From Streptomyces rhizoryzae (lineage in GTDB: Bacteria; Actinomycetota; Actinomycetes; Streptomycetales; Streptomycetaceae), in contig NZ_JALMUV010000028.1 in the NCBI RefSeq assembly GCF_023155275.1, positions 39,596 through 103,595 of the forward strand: 64,000 nucleotides of DNA, in the 5' to 3' direction. The notes beneath the pieces are model-generated. The model did no database searches, was not told the origin of the DNA, and saw nothing but the letters and a program-made list of their open reading frames with translations. Both the position numbers and the translations under genes were made by a program. Each line of letters begins with the position of its first letter. The stretch's first letter is position 1. Below are positions 16,684 through 25,223 of the stretch, one piece after another.

Positions 16684-18114
16684 TCAGCCTCCCAGGAGGG
16701 CCGCGCCGTCCGTGAGCGTCGCCGCCAGCCGCTCCCACGCCGCGTCGTCCCGCTCCCGGGCCGGGTGGTGCGCGCCGCGGTCGGTGCCCCAGCGGCGGGC
16801 CACCGCCGCCGGATCCTCGCCCAGCAGCAGCCCGGCCGCCTGCGCCGCCGCCCCCAGCGCGGTCAGTTCGTCCGCCTCGGGGACGAGCACCGGGCGGCCG
16901 GAGAGCCGCCGTACGGTCTCCCGCCAGGCGGCGCCGCGCGCCCCGCCGCCGATCAGGACCAGCGGCGCGTCCGGCGCGGCCTCGCCGGCCAGCACCTGGT
17001 CCAGCGCCCGCAGCAGGGTGAACACCGCGCCGTCGTAGGCGGCTTGGAGCAGCTGGCCGGGAGTGGTGTCGTGGCGCAGCCCATGGAGCAGGCCGGTGGC
17101 GTGCGGCAGATTCGGGGTGCGCTCGCCGTCCAGGTAAGGCAGCAGGACGGCGCTGCCGCCCGCTTCGACGGCCTCGCGGTCGCGGCCGAGCAGCGCCGCG
17201 ACGCGGTCCACGGCGAGGGTGCAGTTCAGGGTGCAGGCCAGGGGGAGCCAGTCGCCGCGGGCGTCGGCGAAGCCGGCGACGGTGCCGGTCGGGTCGGCGG
17301 GCCGGCGGGTGGCGACGGCGAAGACCGTGCCGGAGGTGCCCAGGCTCAGCACCGGCCGGCCGGGGCGCAGGCCCAGGCCGAGCGCGGCCGCCATGTTGTC
17401 GCCCGTCCCGGCGGCCACCAACGCGCCGTGCGGGAGCGGGAGTTCACCGGACCGTACGGTGCCGGCCGCCTCGCCGGGGAGCGCCACCCGGGGCAGCATC
17501 CCGGCGGACAGCCCGGCCAGTTCCAGGGCTTCCGCGTCGTACGCCCCGGTGGCGGACGCCCACCAGCCGGTGCCGGAGGCGTCGCCGCGGTCGGTGACGG
17601 CCTGGCCGGTCAGCCGCTCGACGAGGTAGTCGTGCGGCAGCCGGACGGCGGCGGTGGCGGCCGCCGCCGCGGGCTCGTGGGCGCGCAGCCAGGCCCATTT
17701 GGCGATCGTGAACGCCGGGCCGGGCACGCTCCCCACGCGCTCCGCCCAGGCCCGCGGGCCGCCGCCCGCGGCGATCAGGCGGGCGCTCTCCGGGGCCGGG
17801 CGGACGTCGTTCCACAGCAGCGCCGGGCGGACCGGCTCCCCGGCAGCGTCGAGGGTGACCAGCCCGTGCTGCTGGCCGGCGACGGAGACCGCGGACGCCT
17901 GGCGGGCGGCCGGGCCGCACTGCGCCAGGGCCTCGCCGAGCGCCCGCCACCAGTGCCGGGGGTCGCTCTCCTTGCCCGGTCCGCCGCCGACCGGGTGCGG
18001 GGCCTGGCCGCGGGCCACCACCCGGCCGGTCTCCGCGTCCACGACCAGGGTCTTGGTGGACTGCGTGGAGCTGTCCACGCCGACGACCAGGGGGCCGGCC
18101 GACTGCGCGCCCAT
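16684..18114 (-). CDS. xylB: Xylulokinase (FGGY family)
   Basis: A 476-residue D-xylulose kinase that makes xylulose 5-phosphate. The N-terminal motif VVGVDSSTQSTKTLVVDA, the conserved AVSVAGQQHGLVTLD and LLWNDVRP segments, SGTVFAV and the ATP-site IGGGARGAAWRETVRRL are typical of XylB. ATG at 18114 has GGAGG six bases upstream. A longer frame to 18240 contains rare codons including TTA and promoter-like sequence, so it is rejected. The gene ends 210 bases before shell 1 on the same strand. Xylulose kinases are listed among family 2 encapsulin cargo types in the survey I recall. However, I see no disordered terminal extension of the kind used for cargo loading, so the link rests on position. 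Confidence 0.9.
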   Translation of the reverse strand: MGAQSAGPLVVGVDSSTQSTKTLVVDAETGRVVARGQAPHPVGGGPGKESDPRHWWRALGEALAQCGPAARQASAVSVAGQQHGLVTLDAAGEPVRPALLWNDVRPAPESARLIAAGGGPRAWAERVGSVPGPAFTIAKWAWLRAHEPAAAAATAAVRLPHDYLVERLTGQAVTDRGDASGTGWWASATGAYDAEALELAGLSAGMLPRVALPGEAAGTVRSGELPLPHGALVAAGTGDNMAAALGLGLRPGRPVLSLGTSGTVFAVATRRPADPTGTVAGFADARGDWLPLACTLNCTLAVDRVAALLGRDREAVEAGGSAVLLPYLDGERTPNLPHATGLLHGLRHDTTPGQLLQAAYDGAVFTLLRALDQVLAGEAAPDAPLVLIGGGARGAAWRETVRRLSGRPVLVPEADELTALGAAAQAAGLLLGEDPAAVARRWGTDRGAHHPARERDDAAWERLAATLTDGAALLGG

Positions 18115-18289
18115 GGAGCACCTCCCTCGGCGGCCGGCGGTCCGTGCCTCGCGCTCGGGGGCTCCCGGCCGCTTCGGGCCCCGCGCGCTGCCGCATCGTA
18201 ATGCGCGCGGGGTGTGCCGCGGGCGGCCTGTGGACGACACGCGCGGGGCGGTCCGGACGGGCGGTGCGGTACGTCCGGCCGGACCCGGG

Positions 18290-19258
18290 TCAGGTGCCGA
18301 ACACCTCGCGGAGGAAGCGGATCTCGGCGCTCCGCTGGGCGCCGCCGCCGCCCTCGTGGCCGTTGAACCGCCAGACCTCCAGCCGCTTGGCGCCCGCGTA
18401 GTGGTGGTGGGCGGCGAAGCCGGTGGACGGCGGGACGATCGCGTCGCGCAGCGCGGTGCCGAAGAGCGCGGGGGCGGTGGCGCGGGCGGCGAAGTTCAGC
18501 CCGTCGAAGTGGTCCAGGGTGTGCAGGGCGGTGTCGATGTGGCCGCGCTGCCCGGCGAAGTAGCGGACCAGTTCGCCGTAGGGGCCCTCGTCGGTGACAT
18601 CCAGGGCGCGCCGGATGTGGGTCAGGAACGGGACGTCGATCAGCGCGCCCGCCAGGCCGGGGACCAGGCCCGCCGCGGCGAGGGCGAGGGCGCCGCCCTG
18701 GCTGCCGCCGGCGACGGCGACGCGCTCCGGGTCCACCGCGGGGTGGCCGCGGGCGGCCTCCACGGCCCGTACGGCGTCGGTGTAGAGCCGCCGGTAGTAG
18801 TAGGTGTCGGGGTCGAGCAGGCCCTGGGTGAGCTTCCCGGGGACGCCGGGGTGGGCGGCGGCCACCGGGTCGGGGGTGTCGCCGGGGCGGTCGGGGCCGC
18901 TCTGGCCGCGGGCGTCCATGACGAGGGTGGCGTATCCGGCGGACGGCCAGAGCAGCCAGTCGTGCGGCAGCAGCCGGCCGCCGCCGTAGCCGAGGTACTG
19001 CACCACGCACGGCAGCGGGCCGTCGGCCGGGCGGGGGCGGAGGAACCAGCCGCGGATCCGGTGCCCGCCGAACCCGGAGAACTCCACGTCGTCGGTGTGC
19101 AGCCGGGCCAGCCCGGTGTCGGTGGCGGTGAACCGGGCGTCGAGGGGGACGGCGCGGGCCTCGTCGAGGGTGCGGCGCCAGAAGGCGTCGAAGCCGGGCG
19201 GTTCGGGGAGCGGGGGGCGGTAACGGCGCAGGTCGTCCAGGGGCAGGTCGGTGAACAC
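18290..19258 (-). CDS. Acetylxylan esterase / cephalosporin-C deacetylase family (AXE1)
   Basis: A 322-residue alpha/beta hydrolase without a signal peptide. The nucleophile elbow is GGSQGG, the oxyanion segment is VVQYLGYGGG, and acid/His positions lie in TALRDAIVPPSTGFAA and FNGHEGG. The family removes acetyl groups from xylo-oligosaccharides or cephalosporin C. Being cytoplasmic and next to xylulokinase on the same strand, it probably deacetylates imported xylo-oligomers. GTG at 19258 has GGAGG seven bases upstream. The 175 bases between it and xylB contain a possible -10 (TACGAT), so xylB could also be transcribed separately. Confidence 0.88.
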   Translation of the reverse strand: MFTDLPLDDLRRYRPPLPEPPGFDAFWRRTLDEARAVPLDARFTATDTGLARLHTDDVEFSGFGGHRIRGWFLRPRPADGPLPCVVQYLGYGGGRLLPHDWLLWPSAGYATLVMDARGQSGPDRPGDTPDPVAAAHPGVPGKLTQGLLDPDTYYYRRLYTDAVRAVEAARGHPAVDPERVAVAGGSQGGALALAAAGLVPGLAGALIDVPFLTHIRRALDVTDEGPYGELVRYFAGQRGHIDTALHTLDHFDGLNFAARATAPALFGTALRDAIVPPSTGFAAHHHYAGAKRLEVWRFNGHEGGGGAQRSAEIRFLREVFGT

Positions 19259-19442
19259 GGGGCACCTCCGGGCAGTGAGGCGTACACGTCGCGCACGTTA
19301 GGGTCTGTCCGGGCGATCAGGACCGGGGCCGTCCGCCCCGGCCGGGCCGCCAACGGTGCCCGCGGGGTGGAGGATTCATCCCGGAACGGTCCAGACCGGT
19401 CACCGCGTCCTTGACCCCACAGCGAAGAAGCGAACAGCCGCC

Positions 19443-20318
19443 ATGAGCTTTCCCCCGCCTCCGCCGTCCAACCAGCCGCCGCCCCCGCCGCCCCCGGGCG
19501 GTGGCGGATTCGGGCCGCCGGACGGTTACGGTCCGAGCGGCCGGCAGCCGCCGGGACAGGGCGGTTACGGACCGGGTGGGTACGGCCCGGCGGCGGGCCC
19601 GTCCGGTCCGCAGCCCGCCGGCCCCTACGGGCCGCCCGCCGGCGGGGGTTTCGGCCCGCCCGGGTCCGGTGGACCGGGCGGTGCCCCCGGTGGCTGGCAG
19701 CAGCCGCCGGCGCCGCCCTCCGGGGGCGGCAACGGCACCGCCATCGCGCTGATCATCGGCGCCGGGGTGCTCGTGCTGGCCGTCGTCATCGGTGTCCTGA
19801 TATGGAGCAATGGCGACGGCGGTGGCGGTGACCAGGCCCGGCCCGCCGCGAGCGCGAGCTCCTCGCCGTCCGGCTCCGCGTCGCCGTCCCCGTCCTTCTC
19901 CGCGGACCCCGCGCCCTCCGCGACGCCCACCGGCCCGGGGACCGGCGGAGCCTCGCCCAGCGGCCGCACGGTGCCCTTCTACGAGCTGCGGGCCGGCGAC
20001 TGCTACGACCTCCCGCCCGGTGGCAGCGGTGGCAACACCAACGCCGCGTCCTGCCGGGGCCCGCACGACGCCGAGGTCGTCTTCGTCTACACCCTGCCGC
20101 GCGGTCTGACGGCCCAGAACGAGATCAAGGACAAGGCGTCCGCGCTGTGCGCCTCGGAACTCCAGGACAAGGCGTCCAAGCAGCCGGCCGGCACCGCTGA
20201 GGGCACCTATGTGCAGTTCCCCAGCGTCAGCGGCTACAAGCTGGGCATCCGGTCCGTGGTGTGCAGCCTGACCGCCGACAGCACCGGCAGCAGGAAGCTG
20301 ACCCGGCCGCTGTCCTGA
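19443..20318 (+). CDS. Pro/Gly-rich membrane protein with septum-formation-like extracytoplasmic domain
   Basis: A 291-residue bitopic protein. The first 100 residues are a low-complexity Pro/Gly/Tyr-rich cytoplasmic region. A single membrane helix follows (AIALIIGAGVLVLAVVIGVLIW), then a Ser/Pro-rich linker and a compact domain with conserved cysteines (LRAGDCYDL, AASCRGPHDAEVVFV, ALCASEL, VVCSLTA) resembling actinobacterial septum-formation/DUF4190-associated domains. ATG at 19443 opens the Pro-rich part. Function is unknown; a cell-envelope role is inferred. It is transcribed away from the esterase and ends at a hairpin shared with mmuM. Confidence 0.8.
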   Translation: MSFPPPPPSNQPPPPPPPGGGGFGPPDGYGPSGRQPPGQGGYGPGGYGPAAGPSGPQPAGPYGPPAGGGFGPPGSGGPGGAPGGWQQPPAPPSGGGNGTAIALIIGAGVLVLAVVIGVLIWSNGDGGGGDQARPAASASSSPSGSASPSPSFSADPAPSATPTGPGTGGASPSGRTVPFYELRAGDCYDLPPGGSGGNTNAASCRGPHDAEVVFVYTLPRGLTAQNEIKDKASALCASELQDKASKQPAGTAEGTYVQFPSVSGYKLGIRSVVCSLTADSTGSRKLTRPLS

Positions 20319-20380
20319 GCCGGTCCGGGCAGCGGGGCGGCGCGGGGCGCCGGGGGCGGCGCTCGGGGGCGGCGCCGCCC

Positions 20381-20413
20381 GGTGAACGGGCGCGCCCCGC
20401 CGGCCCGTTCACC
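20381..20413. terminator. Bidirectional terminator hairpin
   Basis: A perfect 11-bp stem (20381-20391 with 20403-20413) with an 11-base loop between the convergent septum-like and mmuM genes. Confidence 0.75.
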
Positions 20414-20478
20414 CCGGTCTGCCGTCCGGGACCTCCGGCCAGGGGGCGCGGGGGGCGTTCCCGTGGGCCGGCGGGCCG

Positions 20479-21414
20479 TCAGCGGCCGAGAGCGGCGGCC
20501 AGTTCGGCGATGGCGTCCGGGCCGACCCGGCAGCAGCCGCCGATCAGCCGGGCACCGTCCGCGACCCAGCCGGCCACCCGGTCCGCGCGGAACGCCGGGC
20601 TGCCGCACCAGGCCCGCGCGGTGGCGTCCCAGCGCTCGCCGCTGTTGGGATAGACCACCACGGGCTTGCCGGTGACCCGGGCCGCGATCCGCACCGCCCG
20701 GTCCGCGTCGTCCGGTGCGCAGCAGTTGACCCCGACCGCGATCACCTCGTCGGCGTCCGCCGCATACCCGAACGCCTCGTCGAGCGGCTGCCCGGCGCGG
20801 GTGCGGTCCCCGGCGACGCTGTACGACAGGTAGGCCGGGACGCCGAGGCCGCGGACCGCGCGCAGCAGGGCCCGCGCCTCGTCGGCGTCCGGCACCGTCT
20901 CCAGGGCGAGGACGTCCGGGCGGGCGGCGGCCAGGACCTCCAGGCGCGGCCGGTGGAAGCGCTCCAGCTCGTCCACCGACCGGCCGTACCGCCCGCGGTA
21001 CTCCGAGCCGTCGGCCAGCATCGCGCCGTACGGCCCCGCCGACGCCGCCACGTACAGCGGGCCGGGGACCCCGTCCGCGCGGGCCCGGGAGGCCGCCTCA
21101 CGGGCCAGGGTGACGCTGCGGCGGAGCAGTGCGGCGGTCTCCTCCGGGCCGGTGCTGCGCCGCGCGAACCCCTCGAACGTGGCCTGGTAGCTGGCGGTGA
21201 TGGCCACCTGGGCGCCGGCCTCGTAGTACGCCAGGTGGGCCCGCACCACGGCTTCCGGTTCCTCGGCGAGCAGCCGGGCCGACCACAGGGCGTCGCCCAG
21301 GTCGTGCCCGGCGGCCTCCAACTGGTTGGAGAGCCCGCCGTCGAGGACGACCGGCCCGGCGGCGAGCGCCTCGGCGAGCGGTGGCACGGGCGGCTGGGGC
21401 GACGGGCCGGTCAT
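20479..21414 (-). CDS. mmuM: Homocysteine S-methyltransferase
   Basis: A 311-residue zinc enzyme that transfers a methyl group, normally from S-methylmethionine, to homocysteine to make methionine. The family's three zinc cysteines are visible: one in VGVNCCAP and two in IGGCCRVG near the C-terminus. The N-terminal LDGGLSNQLEAAGHDL and TASYQATFEGF blocks are typical. ATG at 21414 has GGAGAGG eight bases upstream. Length matches MmuM. It is followed by a shared terminator and lies 26 bases downstream of the YceI gene, so the two may be co-transcribed. Confidence 0.93.
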   Translation of the reverse strand: MTGPSPQPPVPPLAEALAAGPVVLDGGLSNQLEAAGHDLGDALWSARLLAEEPEAVVRAHLAYYEAGAQVAITASYQATFEGFARRSTGPEETAALLRRSVTLAREAASRARADGVPGPLYVAASAGPYGAMLADGSEYRGRYGRSVDELERFHRPRLEVLAAARPDVLALETVPDADEARALLRAVRGLGVPAYLSYSVAGDRTRAGQPLDEAFGYAADADEVIAVGVNCCAPDDADRAVRIAARVTGKPVVVYPNSGERWDATARAWCGSPAFRADRVAGWVADGARLIGGCCRVGPDAIAELAAALGR

Positions 21415-21440
21415 GGCGGCGGACCTCTCCTGGACGGCGG

Positions 21441-22196
21441 TTACTCGTGCCGGACGGCCTGGATGTCCAGCTCGATGCGGATCGTAGCGCCGATCGCGGC
21501 GATGCCCCTGGCGAGCATCTTCCGCCAGTCCAGGGTGGAGTCCTCGCGGTGCAGTTCGGTGACGGCGCGGCAGGCGGTGCGGGTCTCGCCGGCGATCCCG
21601 GTGCCGATGCCCAGATAGCGGGTGTCCAGCTGGACGGTGCGGCTGACGCCGTGCAGCTGGAGGACGCCCTGGACGGTCCAGCGGCTGCCTCCCTTGTGGA
21701 CGAACCGCTCCCCGGTGAACTGGAGGTGGGGGTAGCGGGCGACGTCCAGGAATTCCGCGGACCGCAGGTGCTCGTCCCGCATCCGCACCCCGGTGTCGAT
21801 GCTCGCCGCGTCGATGGCCACCTCGACCCGGGAGTCGGCCATCCGCTCACCGATCCACAGTCCGCCCTCGAAGTGGTTGAACCGGCCGTGGATGTCGGTC
21901 AGGCCGATGTGCCGGGCGGTGAACCGGATCGCGGTGTGGTCGGGGTCGATCCGCCAGTGCCCGGCGACGGGCAGCGGGAGGGCGGGGGCCAGTTCCAGGG
22001 TGACCGGGCGCGGGGCGGTCCGTTCACCGGCCACCACCGCGACCTCGAACCGGGCCGGTTCGAAGCCGTCGGAGGTGACCACCAGGCGGTAGCCGCCGGG
22101 CGGCAGGGTCACCGTCAGCCGGCCGTTGGGGTCGGTCCGGTGCTGCGTCGCCTCCCGGCCGTCCGCGGTCCGGACCGAGACGTCCACGCCGGCCAT
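21441..22196 (-). CDS. YceI-family protein with N-terminal transthyretin-like domain; 5' end uncertain
   Basis: A protein of at least 251 residues. Residues of roughly 1-75 form a carboxypeptidase-regulatory/TTR-like beta domain (GRLTVTLPPGGYRLVV). The rest is a YceI lipocalin-like domain (WRIDPDHTAIRFTARHIG, VHKGGSRWTVQGVL) that binds isoprenoid or lipid ligands in family members. ATG at 22196 has no ribosome site, and the frame upstream still reads like protein (ALDLCVNDPVGLP). That upstream coding signal moves between frames twice before 22533 (see findings), so either the gene has a damaged 5' extension or the start lies elsewhere. The YceI domain itself is intact. Confidence 0.78.
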   Translation of the reverse strand: MAGVDVSVRTADGREATQHRTDPNGRLTVTLPPGGYRLVVTSDGFEPARFEVAVVAGERTAPRPVTLELAPALPLPVAGHWRIDPDHTAIRFTARHIGLTDIHGRFNHFEGGLWIGERMADSRVEVAIDAASIDTGVRMRDEHLRSAEFLDVARYPHLQFTGERFVHKGGSRWTVQGVLQLHGVSRTVQLDTRYLGIGTGIAGETRTACRAVTELHREDSTLDWRKMLARGIAAIGATIRIELDIQAVRHE

Positions 22197-22533
22197 CGGC
22201 AGTCCGACGGGATCGTTGACGCACAGGTCCAGCGCGCCCGCTCCCCGGGGGAGGGGCGGCTGGGGGCTGTGCGGCGTACGTGGCGGTGTGTCCCGGGGCG
22301 AGCGCCTCCGTCCGCATCCCCTGGGCGCGCGCCGCCGGGTCGCCGAGCAGGAACGCGAGGGCGCCGGGTGCCACCCCAGGGCGTCCGGTACGGGGCCGCC
22401 GTCCGGGCGCCGGAAGGCGACCTGCCCGAGCCGGGGCGGGTCCGCGGGCAGGGGCGCCGCCGCACAGCGGGCGAGTCCGGTGAGCGGAGCGGGGCCGACC
22501 GCGGCGGGGAAGCCGCGGGACGGTACTGCTCAC
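22197..22533 (-). pseudogene. Frameshifted upstream coding remnant of the YceI gene
   Basis: Codon-position GC bias and protein-like sequence occur in one frame at about 22500-22380 (PLTGLARCAAAPLPADPPRL), then in another at 22378-22235 (GALAFLLGDPAARAQG), then return to the YceI frame (LDLCVNDPVGL). A GTG at 22533 opens the second frame. Two or three single-base indels would reconstruct one longer protein of about 360 residues. I do not recognise the extra domain. Sequencing error and real decay are both possible. Confidence 0.4.
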
Positions 22534-22665
22534 GTTTGATCACCGGCGCGTGGAGCGGCCGCGGGTACCCCACGAACGGCGCGGTCAGGGAACCTCCGGC
22601 GGCGAAGCGGCGTTCAATGGGTTACGGACGCAAGGGCGGCGGTCGCCGCGGAAGGGACGTGACGG

Positions 22666-22848
22666 ATGTCCACTCAGGCGAAGGTCGCGATCGGCGGTGT
22701 CGCGGTGGGAGTGCTCCTGCTGTGGCTGCTGCCGTTCTGGGCGGCCGTGCTGGTCATGGTCGGGATCCCGGCCGCCGCGTATCTCACCCTCGACCCCTCC
22801 CAGCGGCGCCGGCTGCGCCGGGTCCGCCGCAAGCAGCTCGGCCGCTGA
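22666..22848 (+). CDS. Small membrane protein with basic tail
   Basis: A 60-residue protein with two closely spaced hydrophobic segments (VAIGGVAVGVLLLWLLPFWA and VLVMVGIPAAAYLTL) and a strongly basic C-terminus (RRRLRRVRRKQLGR), likely in the cytoplasm by the positive-inside rule. ATG at 22666 follows a purine-rich GGAAGGGA. I do not recognise a family. It is followed by a hairpin and faces a convergent gene. Confidence 0.7.
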   Translation: MSTQAKVAIGGVAVGVLLLWLLPFWAAVLVMVGIPAAAYLTLDPSQRRRLRRVRRKQLGR

Positions 22849-22860
22849 GCCGCGGGGCGC

Positions 22861-22888
22861 CGGCGGCCCGCCCGGAGCCGGGCCGCCG
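22861..22888. terminator. Bidirectional terminator hairpin
   Basis: A perfect 10-bp stem (22861-22870 with 22879-22888) with an 8-base loop, between two convergent stop codons. Confidence 0.7.
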
Positions 22889-22921
22889 TCCCGCCCTGGG
22901 CCGGCCAGGAGGGGGAGGGGG

Positions 22922-23728
22922 TCAGACGGGGCGGGCCGCCAGCCCGTCCAGCGAGGCCAGCAGTCCCGGCAGTTCGGGGCCCCGGCCCACCGGGTGCACC
23001 TGCCCCGGCTCCTCGTCCAGCAGGACGAAGGCGATGTCGTCGGTGCGCGCCACCATGCTCCACCCCGGGCCGTCGACCCGCAGCGTGCGGGCCTCGCCCG
23101 CGGCGAACGACGACCGCACCCGGCCGGGCGGCGGCGGGTCGGCGACGTACCCGCGGGCCTCCGCCAGCACCCGCCGCACGCCCCGGTGCCGCTCCTCGCC
23201 GGGCGCGGCGAAGGTGACCTCGTCGTCCTCCACCTGGGCCCGCCAGGCCGCCCACTGGAGCGCTATCTCGTCCGCGCCGAGCCGCCGCTGGGCGGGCCCC
23301 CAGCCCTGGGCGTCCGGCGGCGCCAGCGGCGCGCGGTCGCCCTCCTGCGGTTCGGGGTCGTGCGGTTGCGGCACCCCGGGGGCCGACACCGCCAGCGCCA
23401 ACGGCCAGCCCGGCAGCGCCGCCACGATGCTCTCCCCGTCCGGCGACAGGTCGTACTCCATGCCGCAGTCCCAGGCCGCGATCGCGCAGGCCACCAGCGA
23501 CACGTCCTCGGTGGCCACCGTCCAGCGCGCCCCGGTGCCGTCCTGGCCGAGGACCAGCCCGTAGCCCTCCGCGTACGGTTCGAGGCCGAGGCCCGCGCAC
23601 ACCTCGGGGTAGTCGTCGCCGAGCACGCTCGGGAACTGCGCGGGCGTCAGCAGTACCGCCGTCAGCACGAACAGCTGGTCGGCCGCCTGGTCGTCCCTCT
23701 GCTCGTCGGCGCTCCCGGTTGCCGGCAC
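22922..23728 (-). CDS. Hypothetical protein, 268 residues
   Basis: I do not recognise this protein. It is acidic and probably soluble, with no signal peptide or membrane helix. Stretches such as FVLTAVLLTPAQFPSVLGDDYPEV, DVSLVACAIAAWDCGMEYDL and WSMVARTDDIAFVLLDEE look like a compact alpha/beta protein. GTG at 23728 was chosen because GGAGGGAGG lies about six bases upstream; the frame extends to 23770 without support. It overlaps nothing and has no obvious operon partner. Confidence 0.7.
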   Translation of the reverse strand: MPATGSADEQRDDQAADQLFVLTAVLLTPAQFPSVLGDDYPEVCAGLGLEPYAEGYGLVLGQDGTGARWTVATEDVSLVACAIAAWDCGMEYDLSPDGESIVAALPGWPLALAVSAPGVPQPHDPEPQEGDRAPLAPPDAQGWGPAQRRLGADEIALQWAAWRAQVEDDEVTFAAPGEERHRGVRRVLAEARGYVADPPPPGRVRSSFAAGEARTLRVDGPGWSMVARTDDIAFVLLDEEPGQVHPVGRGPELPGLLASLDGLAARPV

Positions 23729-23865
23729 GCCGGGCCTCCCTCCATCACGGTCCGCAACGTCGCCGCGCACCTTAATTGGCCGGGAGCGGCCTTGTCACCA
23801 GCGCTGCGCTGCGGCGATGCCCTTCCCGGGCGGCCCGGGGGCGGGGGCCGGCCCCCGCCCCGCGG

Positions 23866-24189
23866 TCACGGCAGCGGCAGCCCGAGCAGCTCGTGGGCGA
23901 CCTCCCGGGGCGTCCGGCGGCGCTCCCGCGCCAGCGCGAGCACCGCCCGGCAGGCCAGTTCGTTGATGCCGAAGGCCAGCGCCTCGGGCGACACCCACGC
24001 CGCCGCCTGCGCGCCCCGCTCCTCGTCCTCCTCGGCGCCCGCCGCCACGTAACAGGCCGCCGCCTCGAAGAGGTTGTGCGGACGGCCCGCGGCCGGCCGC
24101 GCCGTGCGGTGGAACACCGCGCTCCGTCTGCCTCCGGTCCGTCTGCCGGGGTGCAGCGCCCCGGCCATCTCGCGCAGGAATCCGGCCAT
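23866..24189 (-). CDS. Hypothetical protein, 107 residues
   Basis: A small soluble protein with a basic N-terminal half and a helical C-terminal half (EALAFGINELACRAVLALARERRRTPREVA). I do not recognise a family. ATG at 24189 is preceded by a G-rich stretch. It is divergent from the MpaB-type oxygenase gene, with about 90 bases of shared upstream DNA. Confidence 0.6.
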   Translation of the reverse strand: MAGFLREMAGALHPGRRTGGRRSAVFHRTARPAAGRPHNLFEAAACYVAAGAEEDEERGAQAAAWVSPEALAFGINELACRAVLALARERRRTPREVAHELLGLPLP

Positions 24190-24281
24190 CCCGACCCCCG
24201 GTCACTCGCCCGTCACCGTCGTAGAAGTGTGCCCGCGGGCCGTAGAGTTGGAACTTCGGGCGACGAAGGGACGGACAGCAG

Positions 24282-25199
24282 GTGCGGCGCTACGACTGGC
24301 TCAGGGAGATCCGGCGGCTCGACCCGGAGCGCGACTTCTTGCGGATCTACCGCATCACCGTCACCCACGAATTCCCCTGGGACGTCACCAGGGCCCTGGA
24401 ACTGGCGCTGTACCGCACCTACGCGGTGCCCAGCATCGGCCGGCTGCTGGCCGAGACCGCCGAACTCACCGACCGCCCGCAGAAGCGCTACGACGACACC
24501 GTCCTCCTCCTGGACACCGTCGTGGAGCACGGCTTCGGCAGCGAGGACGGCCGGACCGCGATCCGCCGCATCAACCGCATGCACCGCAGCTACGACATCA
24601 GCAACGACGACATGCGCTACGTCCTGTCCACCTTCGTGGCCGTCCCGATCCGCTGGCTCGACCGGTACGGCTGGCGGCGGCTGAGCAGCCACGAGAAGCG
24701 TGCCATGGCCGCCTACTACGGCACCCTCGGCCGCCACCTGGGGATCAGCGACATCCCGCGCACCTACCAGGAGTTCGAGGAGTGCCTGGACTCCTACGAG
24801 GCGGCGCACTTCGGCTTCGACCCGGGGGCGCGCCGGGTCGCCGACGCCTCCCTGGAGCTGATGGCGGGCTGGTACGGCCCGCTCGCCCCGGTGGTGCGCG
24901 GCGCGAGCCTGGCCCTCCTGGACGACGCGCTGCTGGACGCCTTCCGCTACGACCGGCCGCGGCCCGCGGTGCGGACGGCCGTGCACACCGCCCTGAAGCT
25001 GCGTGCCAAGGCCGTCCGGCTGCTCCCGCCCCGCCGCAGCCCCCACTACGCCCGCCAGAACCCGGAGGTCAAGGGCTACCCGAACGGCTACCGCGTCGCG
25101 GAGCTGGGCACCTTCCCCGTGCCCCGGCGGCTGGGTGCCTGCCCCGTGCACCCGGTGGACGGCAGTGCCCCCGCCGAGGGGGAGGCGGCGGCGTTCTGA
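24282..25199 (+). CDS. MpaB-family oxygenase-like protein (DUF2236)
   Basis: A 305-residue protein of the oxygenase MpaB / latex-clearing-protein-related family, whose studied members bind haem b or cleave double bonds. The N-terminal RIYRITVTHEFPWDVTRALELA and the central MHRSYDISNDDMRYVLSTFV are family-like; in family members a conserved His around such positions ligates haem. GTG at 24282 follows GGGACGGACAGCAG. Substrate is unknown. It ends 24 bases before a convergent methyltransferase gene. Confidence 0.8.
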   Translation: MRRYDWLREIRRLDPERDFLRIYRITVTHEFPWDVTRALELALYRTYAVPSIGRLLAETAELTDRPQKRYDDTVLLLDTVVEHGFGSEDGRTAIRRINRMHRSYDISNDDMRYVLSTFVAVPIRWLDRYGWRRLSSHEKRAMAAYYGTLGRHLGISDIPRTYQEFEECLDSYEAAHFGFDPGARRVADASLELMAGWYGPLAPVVRGASLALLDDALLDAFRYDRPRPAVRTAVHTALKLRAKAVRLLPPRRSPHYARQNPEVKGYPNGYRVAELGTFPVPRRLGACPVHPVDGSAPAEGEAAAF

Positions 25200-25223
25200 C
25201 GGGACGGCGGTCCGGCGGGCGCC

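Noticed and set aside
18115..18240. A 42-residue Arg/Pro-rich extension of xylulokinase that could be an encapsulin cargo-loading tail
   Set aside because: The stretch contains TTA and other rare codons and promoter-like sequence, while a good ribosome site precedes the ATG at 18114.
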